Shown piece by piece: positions 21,947-30,839 of a stretch of DNA of 64,000 nucleotides. The notes under the pieces were generated by a model. It worked only from the letters and a program-made list of their open reading frames with translations, had not been told where the DNA came from and searched no databases. The translations under genes were made by a program, and so were the position numbers. The stretch comes from Streptomyces tibetensis. GTDB taxonomy: Bacteria; Actinomycetota; Actinomycetes; Streptomycetales; Streptomycetaceae. The stretch lies in the NCBI RefSeq assembly GCF_007655005.1, contig NZ_SZVW01000005.1, positions 248,001-312,000 of the forward strand. The letters are read 5' to 3'. The stretch's first letter is position 1. Each line of letters opens with the position of its first letter.

Positions 21947-22183
21947 GTGGTTTTGGGGTTCTCGATCGCCCTGATCGTCTTCAGCCTGCTGCTGATGCTG
22001 CTGGTGCTGATGCACAAGGGGAAGGGCGGCGGCCTCTCCGACATGTTCGGTGGCGGCATGCAGTCCTCCGTCGGCGGCTCCTCGGTCGCCGAGCGCAACC
22101 TCGACCGGATCACCGTCGTGATCGGTCTGGGATGGTTCGCGTGCATCGTCGTGCTCGGCATCCTGATGAAGGTGAACAACTGA
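21947..22183 (+). CDS. secG: Preprotein translocase subunit SecG
   Basis: A 78-aa SecG, the small membrane partner of SecYE that assists SecA-driven export. Two hydrophobic helices flank a short glycine-rich linker: FSIALIVFSLLLMLLVLM (about 4-21) and ITVVIGLGWFACIVVLGILM. The cytoplasmic GKGGGLSDMFGGG motif between them is diagnostic. I use the GTG at 21947 with GAGGAAG about 11 nt upstream; the open frame extends further upstream, but the first helix should be at the extreme N-terminus. Confidence 0.93.
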   Translation: MVLGFSIALIVFSLLLMLLVLMHKGKGGGLSDMFGGGMQSSVGGSSVAERNLDRITVVIGLGWFACIVVLGILMKVNN

Positions 22184-22391
22184 CCGAGCCGCAATCCGCA
22201 CGGAACTCGTACGTAGGGCCCCATGTCCGGTACGCGCAGCTGAGCGCGGCCTATCATGGGGCTTGCGTCTAGGTGTGAGGGTTGTAACTCCAATCACTGG
22301 ACGCGCGTTGGGCCTTACGTAGACTGAGGCGCTCGCAGCGAAGCGGAACGCCGACTCGCTTCGCGGCACCATCACGCAGGGAGTTACGACC

Positions 22392-22727
22392 GTGGCAAGT
22401 GGCAACGCGATCCGGGGGAGCCGGGTCGGGGCGGGGCCGATGGGCGAGGCCGAGCGCGGCGAGTCCGCGCCGCGGCTGCGCATCTCCTTCTGGTGCTCCA
22501 ACGGACACGAGACCCAGCCGAGCTTCGCCAGCGACGCGCAGGTGCCCGACACCTGGGACTGTCCTCGCTGCGGCTTCCCGGCGGGCCAGGACCAGGACAA
22601 TCCGCCGGACCCGCCGCGCACCGAGCCCTACAAGACCCACCTGGCGTATGTGCGGGAGCGGCGCAGCGACGCGGACGGCGAGGCGATCCTCGCCGAGGCG
22701 CTCGCCAAACTGCGGGGCGAGATCTAG
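22392..22727 (+). CDS. RbpA-family RNA polymerase-binding protein (RbpB-like paralogue)
   Basis: A 111-aa small RNA polymerase-binding protein. RbpA binds sigma domain 2 and core polymerase and stabilises open complexes with principal sigma factors. Seen here: N-terminal IRGSRVG tail, a probable zinc site Cys35-X3-His39 and Cys57-X2-Cys60, and a C-terminal sigma-interaction helix region YKTHLAYVRERRSDADGEAI with the Arg-Arg pair (90-91). The sequence differs clearly from the canonical Streptomyces RbpA I remember (which has ERRTREELEEVL there), so I read it as the second paralogue, called RbpB in S. coelicolor. GTG start with AGGGAG upstream. A possible -10 TAGACT is at 22320-22325. A perfect 13-bp hairpin starts 10 bp after the stop. 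Confidence 0.88.
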   Translation: MASGNAIRGSRVGAGPMGEAERGESAPRLRISFWCSNGHETQPSFASDAQVPDTWDCPRCGFPAGQDQDNPPDPPRTEPYKTHLAYVRERRSDADGEAILAEALAKLRGEI

Positions 22728-22736
22728 AAGTCGAGA

Positions 22737-22766
22737 CCGGCCGGGCACCAGCGGGTGCCCGGCCGG
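22737..22766 (+). terminator. Terminator after the RbpA-paralogue gene
   Basis: A perfect 13-bp stem (22737-22749 with 22754-22766) with loop AGCG. Its left flank, AAGTCGAGACCGGCCGGGCA, is an inverted copy of the repeat unit that fills the next 270 bp. Confidence 0.75.
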
Positions 22767-22787
22767 AACTGCCTTCTCGGACACCGG

Positions 22788-23035
22788 CGTGTGCACGGCC
22801 GGGAATGCTTTCTCGGGTAGCGGCGATCGCCCGGCCCGTCTCGACTTCCCGGGCAGGAGCGATCGCCCGGGCCGTCTCGACTTCCCGGGCAGCAGCGATT
22901 GCCCGGCCCGTCTCGACTTCTCGGGTAGCACCGATTGCCCGGCCGGTCTTGACTTCTCGGGTAGCACCGATTGCCCGGCCGGTCTTGACTTCCCGGGCAG
23001 CAGCCGGTGCCCGGCCGTCAGTGCCTTCTCGCCGT
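22788..23035. repeat. 36-bp tandem repeat array, six to seven copies, each with a hairpin
   Basis: The phase marker CGATYGCCCGG recurs at 22824, 22860, 22896, 22932 and 22968, exactly 36 bp apart, with diverged copies at both ends (about 22788 and 23004). Each unit holds TGCCCGG and CCGGGCA around GTCTCGACTT, so each could fold a 6-7 bp stem. The region between the upstream stop codon (22727) and the MFS gene (23103) contains nothing else except the damage promoter at 23049. All three plus frames stay open through the array because 36 is a multiple of 3, but codon context gives no reason to call a gene. Confidence 0.85.
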
Positions 23036-23048
23036 CACCGCCGACCGA

Positions 23049-23071
23049 TTGTCAGTGGTGCCCTCTACGGT
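23049..23071 (+). promoter_or_regulatory. PafBC-type DNA-damage promoter of the MFS gene
   Basis: TTGTCAGTG (23049-23057), eight bases, then TACGGT (23066-23071): a full match to tTGTCRGTG-N8-TAnnnT, placed 31 bp before the MFS start codon. Confidence 0.7.
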
Positions 23072-23102
23072 TTGTGCATCGGACGAACCATGAGGGGGAG
23101 CG

Positions 23103-24371
23103 GTGGCGACGGTCGAGGTGGGGAGGGGGCGCGCGCCCGCGTGGCGCGGTGGCTTCGGGCGGCTGTGGGGTGCCGCCGTGCTCTCCAGCTTCGGCGACGC
23201 GCTGCGCACGGCCGCGCTGCCCCTGCTGGCCGTCACCCTGACCCACGATCCCATGCTCATCGCGTCCGTCACGGCGTGCGGCTATCTGCCCTGGATCGTC
23301 TTCGGCCTGCTCGGCGGGGCCGTCGCCGACCGGGTGGACCAGCGGCGGGCCATGTGGACGGTGGATATGCTGCGCGGGCTGCTGGTGGCCGCCTTCGCGC
23401 TGGCCGTCGCGCTCGGACACGCCTCGATCGGCCTGCTCATCGCGCTGGCCGTCGCGCTGACCACCCTCCAGACCCTCTTCGACAACGCTGCCACGGCGCT
23501 GTTGCCCGCCCTGGTCCACCGGGATGCGCTCGGCAGCGCCAACGCCCGGCTGATGACCGGTCAGCGCATCGCCGGCGGACTGCTCGGCGGCCCCGTCGTG
23601 CTCCTGCTGCTCGCAGCCGGGACCGCCGTGCCGTTCGCGGCCGACGCCGTGACCTTCCTCGCGGCCGCCGCACTGATCGCCTCCCTGCAGGCCGCCGGGC
23701 CCGACCGCGAGGCGAGACCCGCGGGCAGCACACTGCGCCGGGAGATCGCCGAGGGGCTGCGCACCCTGTGGCGCGACCGCGCCCTGCGCGCCCTGTGCAC
23801 CGCCACGGCCCTGTGCAACATCGGCATGGGCACACAGCTCGCCATGCTGGTCGTCCTCGTCACCGACTGGCTCCGCGCGGGCCCCGCGGGATACGCGGCG
23901 GTGGGCACCGCCTTCACCCTGGGCAGTATGGCCGGGGGAGTGCTGAACGGCCGACTGGTGGCGCGGCTCGGCCGGCTGAGGTCGCTGCTGCTCGCCGGCT
24001 CGGTGCAGACCGCGCTGCTCGTCGTCATGGGCACCGTGCGCAGCCTCGCCGTGCTCGTGGGCGCGCTGGCCGTGTTCGGGCTCCTCGGCATGGTGTGGAA
24101 CGTCAACACGACGACACTCATGCAGGAGCGCAGCCCCGCCGGGCTGCTGGGCCGGGTCGGTTCGGCCTTCCGGACCCTGGCCTTCGCCGGAGTGCCCCTC
24201 GGTGCCCTGCTGGGCGGGGCCGTCGCCGCCGCCTGGGGGCCCAGCACCCCGCCCCTGCTCACGGCCGCCTTCTTCGTCCTCGCCGTCATCGCGCTGATAC
24301 CCGTGCGCACGGTGAACGTATCTGTTGTCGAGCCGGAGGACGGCGCCACGCCGGCCGACGTCACGCGCTGA
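23103..24371 (+). CDS. MFS transporter (DHA3 / EntS-like exporter)
   Basis: A 422-aa major facilitator protein with about 12 hydrophobic helices. The first helices read WGAAVLSSFGDALRTAALPLLAV, and the cytoplasmic loop 2-3 signature is present as GGAVADRVDQRRAMWTVDMLR. The fold subgroup (MFS_3) contains drug and siderophore exporters such as EntS; no substrate can be assigned. GTG start at 23103 with GGGGGAG a few bases upstream; a nearby ATG at 23090 is out of frame. Its promoter matches the PafBC damage motif, which is unusual for an exporter and suggests efflux of a DNA-damaging compound or a link to a damage-induced product. A 36-bp repeat array lies just upstream. Confidence 0.9.
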   Translation: MATVEVGRGRAPAWRGGFGRLWGAAVLSSFGDALRTAALPLLAVTLTHDPMLIASVTACGYLPWIVFGLLGGAVADRVDQRRAMWTVDMLRGLLVAAFALAVALGHASIGLLIALAVALTTLQTLFDNAATALLPALVHRDALGSANARLMTGQRIAGGLLGGPVVLLLLAAGTAVPFAADAVTFLAAAALIASLQAAGPDREARPAGSTLRREIAEGLRTLWRDRALRALCTATALCNIGMGTQLAMLVVLVTDWLRAGPAGYAAVGTAFTLGSMAGGVLNGRLVARLGRLRSLLLAGSVQTALLVVMGTVRSLAVLVGALAVFGLLGMVWNVNTTTLMQERSPAGLLGRVGSAFRTLAFAGVPLGALLGGAVAAAWGPSTPPLLTAAFFVLAVIALIPVRTVNVSVVEPEDGATPADVTR

Positions 24372-24439
24372 TCAACTAGGTTGGAATGGCAGCGGGGCAA
24401 GGTACGCAGGCAGGACAGGAAAGAAGGCTGAAGTCCGAG

Positions 24440-26092
24440 ATGAACGCAGACGGCCGTACCAGACTCAACCAGACACCCGAGTGGACGGCACTGGCCAAGC
24501 ACCGCGAGGAACTCGGCGACGTCGGGTTGCGCGAGCTGTTCGCCGCCCACGCCGGCCGCGGCACCGGGTACACCCTCCGGGTCGGCGACCTGTACGTCGA
24601 CTACTCCAAGCACCTCGTCACCGACGACACCCTGCGCCTGCTGCGCGAACTGGCCGCCGCCACCGACGTCTTCGGGCTGCGTGACGCCATGTTCCGCGGC
24701 GAGAAGATCAACACCACCGAGGACCGGGCCGTGCTGCACACCGCGCTGCGTGCCCCGCGGGACGCGGTGATCGAGGTCGACGGCGAGAACGTGGTGCCCG
24801 ATGTGCACGCGGTGCTCGACAAGATGGCGGACTTCGCGAACCGGGTGCGGTCGGGCGAGTGGACCGGCCACACCGGCCGGCGGATCCGGAACATCGTCAA
24901 CGTCGGCATCGGCGGCTCCGACCTCGGCCCCGCCATGGCCTACGAGGTGCTGCGCGCCTTCACGGACCGCTCGCTGACGGTGCGTTTCGTGTCCAACGTG
25001 GACGGCGCCGACCTGCACGAGGCGGTCCGGGACCTGGACCCGGCACAGACGCTGTTCGTCATCGCCTCCAAGACCTTCACCACCATCGAGACGGTCACCA
25101 ACGCCACATCCGCGCGCTCCTGGCTGCTGGACGCGCTCGGTGACGACGCCGCCGTCGCCAAGCACTTCGTGGCGCTGTCGACGAACGCCGAGAAGGTCGC
25201 CGAGTTCGGCATCGACACGGCCAACATGTTCGAGTTCTGGGACTGGGTCGGCGGCCGCTACTCCTACGACTCGGCGATCGGCCTGGCCCTGATGATCGCC
25301 ATCGGCCCGGACCGCTTCCGCGAGATGCTCGACGGGTTCCGCATCGTCGACGAGCACTTCCGGACCGCGCCCGCCGAGTCCAACGTGCCGCTGCTGCTGG
25401 GCCTGCTGGGCATCTGGTACGGCAACTTCCACGACGCCCAGTCGCACGCGGTGCTGCCCTACAGCCACTACCTGTCCAGGTTCACCGCCTACCTCCAGCA
25501 GCTCGACATGGAGTCCAACGGCAAGTACGTCGGCCGGGACGGGCGCGAGGTCGAGTGGCAGACGGGGCCGGTCGTGTGGGGCACGCCGGGCACCAACGGG
25601 CAGCACGCCTACCACCAGCTCATCCACCAGGGCACGAAGCTGATCCCCGCGGACTTCATCGGTTTCGCGAGGCCCGTCGCCGAGCTGAGCGGGCAGCTGA
25701 AGGCACAGCACGACCTGCTGATGGCCAACTTCTTCGCCCAGACGCAGGCGCTCGCCTTCGGCAAGACCCCCGAGGAGGTGCGGGCCGAGGGAGTGCCGGA
25801 GGAACTGGTGCCGCACAAGACGTTCCAGGGCAACCACCCGACGACCACGATCCTCGCCCCCGAGCTGACGCCGTCCGTGCTCGGCCAGTTGGTCGCCCTC
25901 TACGAGCACAAGGTGTTCGTACAGGGCGCCGTCTGGGACATCGACTCCTTCGACCAGTGGGGCGTGGAGCTGGGCAAGGTCCTCGCCAAGCGCGTCGAGC
26001 CCGCGCTGACCGGGGGCGCCGAGGTCGAGGGCCTGGACGCCTCCACACAGGCGCTGGTCGCCACGTACCGGGAGCTGCGCGGCCGGCGGTGA
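24440..26092 (+). CDS. pgi: Glucose-6-phosphate isomerase
   Basis: A 550-aa phosphoglucose isomerase. Family signatures: [46 protein letters not shown], and the catalytic base region MESNGKYV, then [18 protein letters not shown] and the C-terminal [11 protein letters not shown] start at the ATG at 24440 ([15 protein letters not shown]), which matches the family N-terminus; an upstream ATG at 24386 would add 18 unlikely residues. A TAGGTT hexamer at 24377-24382 may be its -10 box. It connects the glycolytic genes on one side with the pentose phosphate cluster 12 kb away. Confidence 0.96.
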   Translation: MNADGRTRLNQTPEWTALAKHREELGDVGLRELFAAHAGRGTGYTLRVGDLYVDYSKHLVTDDTLRLLRELAAATDVFGLRDAMFRGEKINTTEDRAVLHTALRAPRDAVIEVDGENVVPDVHAVLDKMADFANRVRSGEWTGHTGRRIRNIVNVGIGGSDLGPAMAYEVLRAFTDRSLTVRFVSNVDGADLHEAVRDLDPAQTLFVIASKTFTTIETVTNATSARSWLLDALGDDAAVAKHFVALSTNAEKVAEFGIDTANMFEFWDWVGGRYSYDSAIGLALMIAIGPDRFREMLDGFRIVDEHFRTAPAESNVPLLLGLLGIWYGNFHDAQSHAVLPYSHYLSRFTAYLQQLDMESNGKYVGRDGREVEWQTGPVVWGTPGTNGQHAYHQLIHQGTKLIPADFIGFARPVAELSGQLKAQHDLLMANFFAQTQALAFGKTPEEVRAEGVPEELVPHKTFQGNHPTTTILAPELTPSVLGQLVALYEHKVFVQGAVWDIDSFDQWGVELGKVLAKRVEPALTGGAEVEGLDASTQALVATYRELRGRR

Positions 26093-26185
26093 CCACCGCT
26101 TCACGGGAAGGCGGGCGGCGCCGCGCCGTCCGCCTCCCGTAGACTCCCGGACGATCATCACGGCGAGTGCTCGGGGGAGCGCGAA

Positions 26186-27095
26186 GTGGCACGCACACGC
26201 GGCAGTTGGACCGGCGGCACCCTGACGGCGGGGTCCGTCCTGAAACCCCAGGACGTGGCCCGGGCGGTGTTCCACCCCGCCTGGATCCCGCAGCCGCTCG
26301 ACCCGTCCGTGGAGCGCCTGAAGCGGTTCCGTGTCATCGCCGGGGCGGTCGCCTCGCTCGGTGTCTACACCTTCCTCGAGGGCGGTTTCGACTTCACCGA
26401 GCTGCTGGAGAACGCGATGACGGCCTCCGTCGTCCTGCTCTTCCTCACCCCGTTGACGGTCGGGGTGATGCTGTGGGTCTGGCGGCGCGGCGGCACGGTG
26501 CGGCAGTTGCGGACGCCGCTGCTCAAGTCCCTCGCTCTGCTCGTGCTGTTCGTCGGCTGCGTGGCCGCCGTGCTGCTGCTCGTGCGGACGGTGAACGCGT
26601 CCGCGAACGTCGCCGTGATCATCGGTTTCGGCATGACGATGCTGTGGCTGCTCGCCTTCACCGCTTACGGAGCCGTGCGGGTCTCGGGCAACTTCTTCGG
26701 CACGGCCGCCGTGCACCGCTGTCTGCCGCCGCTGCTCGCCATGGTGACCAGCTGGCTGGTGGCCGTCCCGGACCTCGTGACCGGTGATCTGCACGGGCTC
26801 AGTCTCACCCTGGGCATCGTCTTCATCCTGGGCGCGCCGGTGACGGTCACCGCCATCGCGCTGCTGGAGATGCGGCGGCTGAAGCGGCGGTACGGAATCC
26901 GGCTGAACGCCCATCCGGCGACACACCCTCCCGTGCCCGGGCCGGTTCCGCCGATGCCCCCGGCGGGCTCGCCGTACCTGCCGCCGCAGGGGAACCCGTA
27001 CGCGCACGGGCATCCCTACGCGCCGAGCGGGCAGCACCCGTACGCCCCGCACCCCCGGCCCCCGTACCCCCCCGCAGCAGCCCTACGGGGGCTGA
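26186..27095 (+). CDS. Six-helix membrane protein with a probable C-terminal frameshift
   Basis: An unrecognised membrane protein. Six hydrophobic helices lie between about residues 50 and 230 (for example VVLLFLTPLTVGVMLWVW and LLKSLALLVLFVGCVAAVLLLV), followed by a Pro/Gly/His/Tyr-rich cytoplasmic tail (SPYLPPQGNPYAHGHPYAPSG). After PPYPP the frame hits a run of seven C at 27067-27073. As printed, the frame continues into Ala-rich sequence antisense to the next gene and ends only at 29080 (964 codons). With one C fewer it would read PPQQPYGG and stop at the TGA at 27093-27095, a natural end 29 bp before the convergent permease gene. I therefore annotate that end and treat the C7 run as a sequencing error or a real frameshift. 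It follows pgi by 93 bp on the same strand. Confidence 0.75.
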
Positions 27096-27124
27096 CCCCC
27101 GGGCGGTACCGGCGTCCGGCGGCG

Positions 27125-29407
27125 TCAGGCGACCGCGCTCAGCGTGTCCGCGAGGCGCCGTCGGGCCGCCCGGGCCGCGGGCAGGGCGGCCAGCGCGCCG
27201 GCGCAGAGCACCGCCGCCGCGCCGAGCAGCACCATGAGGATCGCGGAGGGCCCCTGGGCGATCCCGGAGCCGATGCCGCTGGACCTGCCCTGGGCGTCGA
27301 TCAGCCACCGGGCGAGGGGCAGGCCGAGGGCGATGGCGGCGAGGACGGCCACCAGGGCCGTGAGGCCGGTGGCCGTGACGGTGATCGCCGTGATCTGCCG
27401 AGGGGACAGTCCGATGGCCTTCAGCGCCAGCAGGTCCCGTTCGCTCTCCCGGACGGTGCCGCCGATCGCGGTCAGCAATTCGATGAGCCCGATAAGGGCC
27501 AGGACGGCGATCAGCCAGGCGACGACCGCGCGCAGCGGGGACAGTCCGTCCGCCGGGTTGGCCACCCGGTGCACGTCCAGATGGCCGCGCCCCGCCGCGG
27601 CGAGCCGGTCGGCGACCTCCTGCGGGTCGGCGCCGGGGTCCAGGCGGAGCTCGTAGAGGGTCGGGCGGAGCCCCGGGTTGTTCTCGCGGAGGGTGTCGAG
27701 GGAGGTGGAGATGACCCGGCCGGCGTTCTCCGGCTCGATGCTGCGGCCCACGATGTGCAGGATCTGCGGCTGGTCACCGACGGTCATCCGGACCCAGTCA
27801 CCCACGCGCACGTCCAGCAGGTCGAGCAGCCCCTGCCCGGCCACGGCCTCGTCGGCGCCGAGGGCCGGACGGCCCTCGGCGAGGGTGTAGGGGTAGGGGT
27901 CCTGCCGGGTGCCGAGGCCGCGCAGCGCGATCGTCGCGGTCTGGCTCGGACCCAGGGAGGCCGTCTCGACGCCCGGGTAGGCGGCGGCCACCTCCGGGTC
28001 GCTCTCCAGGAGGGAGCGGGCCTGCCGTTCGCCCACACCGGCGTCGGCGCGGACGCTGAGCGTGGTGGGCAGCCCGATCTGCTCGGGCTCGCTGTGGAAG
28101 CGGTCGAGAGTGGTCCAGGCGCTCATCGCCACGACGATCAGCAGCAGGGGCAGTGTGAGCCGGGCGACGGTGGCCAGGGACCGGGGGCGGCGGGTGAACG
28201 CCCGGTGCCATCCGAGCACCAGCGCGGGCGGAATCCGCATGCCGAGGGCCCGGCGCGCCACGCCGGACAGCCGTCCCCCCGAGGTCGCGGCGGATCTCGG
28301 CACCGGTACCGGCGGTACGCGCCCGGCCCGCCAGGCGGCCAGCCCGGTGGTCGCGCCGATGAACAGCACCGCGCCCACCGGCACCACGAGCAGCGCCGCG
28401 GTGTGGCCGGGCAGCCCCTGCCACACGCCGACCGCGTCCCCGAGCCGCCCGGGGATCCTGCTGCCCAGGGCCTCGGCCAGAGCGGCGGCGGCCAAGGCGC
28501 CCAGCAGGGCGTAAGCGAGGTGCTGGAGCAGGAAGATGCGGACCACCTGGCCGGGGGTGAAGCCGATGGCCTTCAGGACGGACAGGTCGCGCAGGTGTCC
28601 GCGGATGCGGGTGCCGATCGCCCCGTGCACGGCGAGTCCGGCCGCGACCAGAGCACCCAGCCCGAACAGGCCCAGCACCTGACCGAGCAGCCGGTTGTCG
28701 CCCTGCGCCTCGGCCCGCGCCTGCTGCCAGGTGGAGACCTCGCCGATCGCCCCGGAGCCCAGCACCGTCACCGCGCGCTGGACGATGTACGACGTGTCGC
28801 CCGGGTCCGTCAGCCGCAGCCCGATCACCTGGCCGCCGGGGTCCGGCACGGCCGACGGCAGTGCCCACACCAGGCCCGGCTGCTCACCGGGCCGGTAGCG
28901 CGGCTCGGCGCTGTCGGCGAGACCCACTACGGTCAGCTCGCGGGCGGTGCCGGGCACGTCGAGGGTGTCGCCGGGCCCGGCCAGCAGGGCACGGGCGAGG
29001 CGGCTCTCCAGGACCACACCGTTCGGATGCGCCGGGGCCGGCCAGTGCCCGGAGACCAGCGGCGGGCGGCCGTCGGATGATCCTTCCGGCATGCCCCGCA
29101 GCTCGACGGCGGCGCGGCTGCCACGCGCGGAGACGGTGGTGGCGGCGCTGGGGTAGGGGCCGACGACGGATGCCACGCCGTCCAGATCGGCCAGCTTCCC
29201 GGTGTCGGCCGCCGTGTCGGTGTGCAGCCACACGTGCGCGCCGTGCGACTGCGTGAAGACGCGCTGCCAGGGGTTGGTCGCGTAGCCGAACAGGGCCGTG
29301 GCCAGCAGCAGGGAGGCGACGATGCCGGCGGTGGCGAGGACGAGGAACAGCGCCTCGCCGCGGTGCGTGCGCAGATCGGAGTGGGCCCAGCGCAGGGTGG
29401 CTCGCAT
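27125..29407 (-). CDS. FtsX-type ABC transporter permease
   Basis: A 760-aa MacB/FtsX-family permease with two copies of the FtsX core. An N-terminal helix (ALFLVLATAGIVASLLLATALFG) and an extracytoplasmic domain precede the first three-helix core around GLFGLGALVAAGLAVHGAIG and DLSVLKAIGFTPGQVVRIFLLQ. The second half repeats this with LLALKAIGLSPRQITAITV near the C-terminus. Such exporters handle lipoproteins, peptides or signals at the membrane surface. It follows its ATPase by 39 bp and the PadR gene before that. The minus strand carries the real gene; the long plus-strand frame through it is a read-through artefact. Confidence 0.9.
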   Translation of the reverse strand: MRATLRWAHSDLRTHRGEALFLVLATAGIVASLLLATALFGYATNPWQRVFTQSHGAHVWLHTDTAADTGKLADLDGVASVVGPYPSAATTVSARGSRAAVELRGMPEGSSDGRPPLVSGHWPAPAHPNGVVLESRLARALLAGPGDTLDVPGTARELTVVGLADSAEPRYRPGEQPGLVWALPSAVPDPGGQVIGLRLTDPGDTSYIVQRAVTVLGSGAIGEVSTWQQARAEAQGDNRLLGQVLGLFGLGALVAAGLAVHGAIGTRIRGHLRDLSVLKAIGFTPGQVVRIFLLQHLAYALLGALAAAALAEALGSRIPGRLGDAVGVWQGLPGHTAALLVVPVGAVLFIGATTGLAAWRAGRVPPVPVPRSAATSGGRLSGVARRALGMRIPPALVLGWHRAFTRRPRSLATVARLTLPLLLIVVAMSAWTTLDRFHSEPEQIGLPTTLSVRADAGVGERQARSLLESDPEVAAAYPGVETASLGPSQTATIALRGLGTRQDPYPYTLAEGRPALGADEAVAGQGLLDLLDVRVGDWVRMTVGDQPQILHIVGRSIEPENAGRVISTSLDTLRENNPGLRPTLYELRLDPGADPQEVADRLAAAGRGHLDVHRVANPADGLSPLRAVVAWLIAVLALIGLIELLTAIGGTVRESERDLLALKAIGLSPRQITAITVTATGLTALVAVLAAIALGLPLARWLIDAQGRSSGIGSGIAQGPSAILMVLLGAAAVLCAGALAALPAARAARRRLADTLSAVA

Positions 29408-29446
29408 ACGGGTCAGCCCTTCCGGGGATCGTCGTGCACCCGCATG

Positions 29447-30205
29447 TCAGTCCTTCAGCTCCAGCACACCGGATATGCCGGAGCGGCGCGGCGGGGTGGT
29501 GCCGCCGTCGAGCGCCGCGTCGTCGGCGATCTTGCCGTCGAAGAAGCTGATGACCCGGTCCGCTGCGCTCGCCAGCCGGGCGTCATGGGTGACCAGCACG
29601 ATCGTCTGGCCGCGCTGGTGGAAGCGGGACAGCAGCCGCATCACCTCACGGGTGCCCTTGCTGTCGAGGCTGCCCGCGGGCTCGTCGGCCAGCAACAGCG
29701 GCGGGTGGTTGACCAGGGCCCGGGCCAGGGCGACGCGCTGCTGCTCACCGCCGGACAGCTCGCCCGGCATGCTGCGCTCCTTGCCCGTCAGGCCCAGCTC
29801 GGCCAGCAGCGCCTCGCGCTCGGTGCGCGCCTGCTTCGGCGGGGTCCCGGCGAGCAGGGCGGGCAGCTCCACGTTGTCGGCGACGGACAGGTTCGAGACG
29901 AGGTTGAAGAACTGGAAGACGATGCCGATGCGCTTCCTGCGCTCCACCGCCCAGCGGGCCTCGCCGTAGGTGTCGGTCGGCTCGCCGTCGAGCCACAGGT
30001 GGCCCGCGTCCGGCCGCTGGAGTCCGCCGAGCAGATGCAGCAGCGTCGACTTGCCCGCGCCGGACGGGCCGGTGATCGCCACGAACTCGCCCTGCCGTAC
30101 GCACAGGTCGACCCCGCGCACGGCGTGGGCCGGGGCACCCTCGCCGTGGTGGGTCTTCACCAGCCCCTCGGCGCGCAGCACAGGAGCGGGACGCTCGTCG
30201 CTCAC
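29447..30205 (-). CDS. ABC transporter ATP-binding protein (LolD/MacB-type)
   Basis: A 252-aa ATPase. Walker A GPSGAGKST, Q-loop FQFFNLVSNLSV, signature LSGGEQQRVALARALV, Walker B LLLADEP and the H-loop VTHD are all intact. The FQ.FNL motif after the Q-loop and the neighbouring FtsX-type permease place it in the LolD/MacB group. The GTG at 30205 overlaps the TGA of the PadR gene (GTGA); the open frame further upstream is part of padR. PadR, ATPase and permease form one minus-strand operon, so the repressor controls its own transporter, as in LmrR/LadR-type systems. Confidence 0.93.
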   Translation of the reverse strand: MSDERPAPVLRAEGLVKTHHGEGAPAHAVRGVDLCVRQGEFVAITGPSGAGKSTLLHLLGGLQRPDAGHLWLDGEPTDTYGEARWAVERRKRIGIVFQFFNLVSNLSVADNVELPALLAGTPPKQARTEREALLAELGLTGKERSMPGELSGGEQQRVALARALVNHPPLLLADEPAGSLDSKGTREVMRLLSRFHQRGQTIVLVTHDARLASAADRVISFFDGKIADDAALDGGTTPPRRSGISGVLELKD

Positions 30206-30717
30206 TCCAGCTCCTCCAGCTCTTCCTGGCACCGCTCCAGCCAGTCGAGGTCGGCCTGCAGGTGCAGCATCGCGCCCTCGATCAGCAGATGGGCGATGCG
30301 GTTGTCGCGGTCTTCGGCGGCGGCCAGCTTCGACATCTGCCGCATGGTGTTCAGGTACTGGCGCCGCTGCTGGTTGATCAGGGTGATCTGCTCGGCGAGG
30401 CCGGTCTGCGGAGCGAGCGCCAGCTTCATGAAGAACTCGTCCCGCACCCGCGGCTCGTCCTCGGGCTCCTCGAACCAGGCGCGCAGCGCCTCCCGCCCGG
30501 CGTCGGTGAGGTGGTAGACCTTTTTATTGGGCCGGCTGGACTGCGCCACATCCTCGCCCTCGATCAGTCCCGACTTCTCGAGGCGACCGAGGGTCACATA
30601 GATCTGGCCGACATTCGGCTGAGGGTACGCGGAGCCCAGCAGTTGCTCAAGGTCCTGCTTGAGCTCGTAGCCGTGGGCGGGTCCGCGGGCGAGGAGGGCC
30701 AGGAGGGGCAGGCGCAC
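30202..30717 (-). CDS. PadR family transcriptional regulator
   Basis: A 171-aa PadR-family winged-helix repressor. The N-terminal wHTH reads LLALLARGPAHGYELKQDLEQLLG with the wing VYHLTDAGREALRAWFEEP, followed by the long C-terminal dimerisation helices (Vir_act_alpha_C type). GTG start at 30717 with AGGAGG 8 nt upstream. The dyad ATACCT-AAC-AGGTAT at 30769-30783, 52 bp upstream, is a good operator candidate and lies between this operon and the divergent sugar-binding-protein gene. Encoded first in an operon with an ABC exporter, it probably senses the exported compound. Confidence 0.92.
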   Translation of the reverse strand: MRLPLLALLARGPAHGYELKQDLEQLLGSAYPQPNVGQIYVTLGRLEKSGLIEGEDVAQSSRPNKKVYHLTDAGREALRAWFEEPEDEPRVRDEFFMKLALAPQTGLAEQITLINQQRRQYLNTMRQMSKLAAAEDRDNRIAHLLIEGAMLHLQADLDWLERCQEELEELE

Positions 30718-30768
30718 GCGTGCAGTCCTCCTGTCCGGTCCAATGTGCTCCAGGCCCTAGTATCGCCC

Positions 30769-30783
30769 ATACCTAACAGGTAT
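30769..30783. promoter_or_regulatory. Putative PadR operator, site 1
   Basis: ATACCT-AAC-AGGTAT, a perfect 6-bp dyad with a 3-nt spacer in the divergent region between padR and the binding-protein gene. A near copy occurs at 32132-32146. Confidence 0.6.
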
Positions 30784-30839
30784 ACATGGCCTCTGATTCC
30801 GGGCAAGGGTGCCCAGCGCCGGTGTACAGGGAGGAACCT

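Noticed and set aside
22788..23035. CRISPR array
   Set aside because: Period is 36 bp with no spacers between the units and no cas genes nearby; it is a plain tandem repeat.
22399..23241. A 280-codon plus frame with 12-residue repeats over the 36-bp array
   Set aside because: The repeat peptide arises only because 36 is a multiple of 3; the frame begins inside the RbpA-paralogue gene and has no start signal of its own.
23561..27052. A 1163-codon minus-strand frame across the MFS, pgi and membrane-protein genes
   Set aside because: It crosses several well-supported plus-strand genes and has no recognisable domain; shadow of high GC third positions.
29447..30232. Longer start of the ABC ATPase at 30232
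   Set aside because: The extra nine codons overlap the end of padR and precede the conserved N-terminus; GTG at 30205 gives a GTGA overlap.
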